Shown here in pieces: positions 4,402 to 6,045 of a stretch of 6,045 bases of DNA. Below the pieces are notes generated by a model. That model worked only from the letters and a program-made list of their open reading frames with translations, ran no database searches and was not told the DNA's origin. How positions within the stretch are numbered: the first letter of the stretch is position 1; the number at the start of each line of letters is the position of its first letter. The stretch is from Bacteroidales bacterium UBA3543 (GTDB lineage Bacteria > Bacteroidota > Bacteroidia > Bacteroidales > UBA932): assembly GCA_002376715.1 (NCBI GenBank), contig DFOK01000063.1:1-6045 (forward strand). The letters run 5' to 3'. A program made the translations under genes and the position numbers.

Positions 4402-6045
4402 TTACCAGGGCCAGCCCAGAACGCCGCCTTCCAGCAGTTTTACATTTGTATATCCATATTCCATAAGTGCTCTGACTGCCTCATATCCGCGCAGGGATAT
4501 TTTACACCAGGCAATTATCTCAGCATTCTTATCTTTTGGTAATTCATCCCAACGATCTCTGAATTCCCATTGAGGAATTAATTTTTCCCCTATTCCTATC
4601 TTCATCACTTCAAATTCACCGGGATTACGGAGGTCCATCAAGAACATCGGATCCTTTCTCTCCAACTTCGCTTTCAGCTCTGTAGGAGTGATTCCCACGA
4701 AGAGACCATCCAGCTTATTCTGCATGATGTGTGCTGTAGCAATACTGTGGTCGATTGCAAGAGAATAAGGAGGAGCATAAGGCAAATCGAGATTGAGCAT
4801 ATCCTCAACAGTCATCTTGGCCTGAATAGCCATCGCCCAGGTGGTCACTTGTTTGCTGACATCACCGGGGCCAAGAACTTGTGCACCGAGGATACGGTTA
4901 GTGTTCTTATCCACAACCACTTTGGTAATCAGAATATTGGCTCCCATAAAGCCGGGCTTGTCAGGACTCACGTTTATAACCGTCTCTATATTGTCAAATC
5001 CATGTCTGGCAGCACCTTGTTCTGAAAGTCCTGCAGCACCTACTCCATAGTCAAACACTTTACAGATACCACTTTGGATAGTTCCGTGGAATTGTGAGAC
5101 ATTCCCTTTTATCACATTATCACCCGCCACTCTACCTTGCAGGTTTGCCAGATCACCTAGGGGTGCATGGACTTTTTTACCCGAAATAAGGTGAGGGATC
5201 TCAATACAGTCACCGATGGCATAAATATCGGGGTCGGAAGTCTGCATGTAGGAATTTACTTCAATCGCTCTGCACTCACCTATCTTCAATCCGGCTTCTT
5301 TCGCCAAGTTTATATTAGGTCTGACTCCGGTAGCTACCACAGCTATCTCGCATGGTATTATCGTTCCGTCCTGAAGCTTTACGGCTTTTAATTTCCCATT
5401 CTCACCGATAAATTCAGCAACCGCATTGTTGAGAATTACATTAGCCTTTGTCTTGAGATATTTCTCTACATGTAGTGACATATCTTTGTCAAGGAATGGC
5501 AAAAGTTGCGGTAATAGCTCCACAAGCGTCACTTCAATGTCTGATAGTACTAAAGCCTCACAGGTTTCAATACCGATGAGACCCCCACCGATTACTACTG
5601 CGTTTTTAACTTCACCCTCATCTCCTATTTTTCTCAAAAAATCCGAATCGGCCATGGACTGTAAAGTAGTAACTCCCTTTAAATCAATACCCGGCACGGG
5701 GGGTTTGAAAGGTGTAGCACCCGTTGCTATTACCAGTTTGTCGTATGGCAATGAAGATGTCTCACCGGTAAGTAAATTCTTGTATTCTACTCTCTTGTTA
5801 TCGCGGTCAATTTTGGTCACTTCCGTATTGACGAGAGCTTTGATTCTCTTTGCATCCCAAAAGAAATTTGAATCGCGCACCAGCCCCGCCGGAGTGGCCA
5901 ATAGTTGATTGCGATCATCAAATACGCCTGCCACATAATAGGGATATCCGCATGAAGCCATTGAGAGTTCCGGTGCTTTTTGAATAATGGTAATCTCTGC
6001 ATTTTCATCCAGACGACGTGCTCTTGAAGCAGCTTTGGGACCGGC
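4402..6045 (-). CDS. FAD-dependent pyridine nucleotide-disulfide oxidoreductase with C-terminal rhodanese domain (partial, N-terminus off window)
   Basis: 547 residues are visible, counted from the right edge. The frame is open through 6045, so the Met at 5961 is internal. The first visible residues AGPKAASRARRLDENAEIT are the end of the FAD-binding Rossmann motif, so only about 10-15 residues are missing. Other elements are SMASCGYPYYV with the redox-type cysteine (residue 32) at the coenzyme A-disulfide reductase active-site position, the NAD(P)H-binding GGGLIG (153-158), the second FAD motif ending in YAIGDC (275-280), and a dimerisation domain with YAPPYS (about 423-428). A rhodanese domain fills about 453-547 and keeps its own cysteine loop CKISLR (Cys514). 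Related fusions include CoA-disulfide reductases and NAD(P)H-dependent persulfide or polysulfide reductases. The exact substrate cannot be told from sequence, though persulfide or CoA-disulfide chemistry is likely. Confidence 0.92.
   Translation of the reverse strand, partial: AGPKAASRARRLDENAEITIIQKAPELSMASCGYPYYVAGVFDDRNQLLATPAGLVRDSNFFWDAKRIKALVNTEVTKIDRDNKRVEYKNLLTGETSSLPYDKLVIATGATPFKPPVPGIDLKGVTTLQSMADSDFLRKIGDEGEVKNAVVIGGGLIGIETCEALVLSDIEVTLVELLPQLLPFLDKDMSLHVEKYLKTKANVILNNAVAEFIGENGKLKAVKLQDGTIIPCEIAVVATGVRPNINLAKEAGLKIGECRAIEVNSYMQTSDPDIYAIGDCIEIPHLISGKKVHAPLGDLANLQGRVAGDNVIKGNVSQFHGTIQSGICKVFDYGVGAAGLSEQGAARHGFDNIETVINVSPDKPGFMGANILITKVVVDKNTNRILGAQVLGPGDVSKQVTTWAMAIQAKMTVEDMLNLDLPYAPPYSLAIDHSIATAHIMQNKLDGLFVGITPTELKAKLERKDPMFLMDLRNPGEFEVMKIGIGEKLIPQWEFRDRWDELPKDKNAEIIAWCKISLRGYEAVRALMEYGYTNVKLLEGGVLGWPW

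Overview
The window looks like a piece of a Bacteroidota (order Bacteroidales) chromosome. The supporting evidence is that several gene starts are preceded by the Bacteroidota-type promoter (TTG, about 19-20 bases, then TAnnTTTG), that ribosome binding sites are mostly absent, and that the proteins have a Bacteroidales flavour. I cannot fix the family; a Dysgonomonadaceae/Porphyromonadaceae-like organism is a guess. The left 1.5 kb is visibly AT-rich and accessory in character, whereas the rest is ordinary core chromosome.

Left part (1-1523). The minus strand carries a continuous reading frame for one target-recognition domain plus conserved repeat of a type I restriction specificity subunit (HsdS). 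It has no start codon, has a stop just upstream, and runs off the left edge. It starts and ends in the same linker motif (KSHY), as expected for a silent or recombined hsdS cassette. Facing away from it is a small XRE-type helix-turn-helix regulator with a textbook promoter and a perfect 12-bp palindrome between promoter and start codon. Behind the regulator lies about 350 bp without a convincing gene. It is filled with three related families of direct repeats of 11 bp (11-14 bp in the third family) and closed by a strong bidirectional terminator.

Middle part (1524-3807). Two minus-strand genes follow. mgtE encodes a magnesium transporter, and its leader RNA seems able to hide an unusually strong Shine-Dalgarno sequence in a hairpin. 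ogt encodes an alkylguanine-DNA alkyltransferase. mgtE appears to have its own promoter overlapping the end of ogt, so the two need not form an operon.

Right part (3808-6045). mgsA (methylglyoxal synthase, plus strand) is transcribed divergently from ogt. It converges on an FAD-dependent pyridine nucleotide-disulfide oxidoreductase fused to a C-terminal rhodanese domain (minus strand, N-terminus cut by the window edge). A GC-rich terminator hairpin separates the two. These core genes do not form an obvious single pathway. The observations most worth following are the start-less hsdS module, the repeat array beside the regulator, and the mgtE leader.
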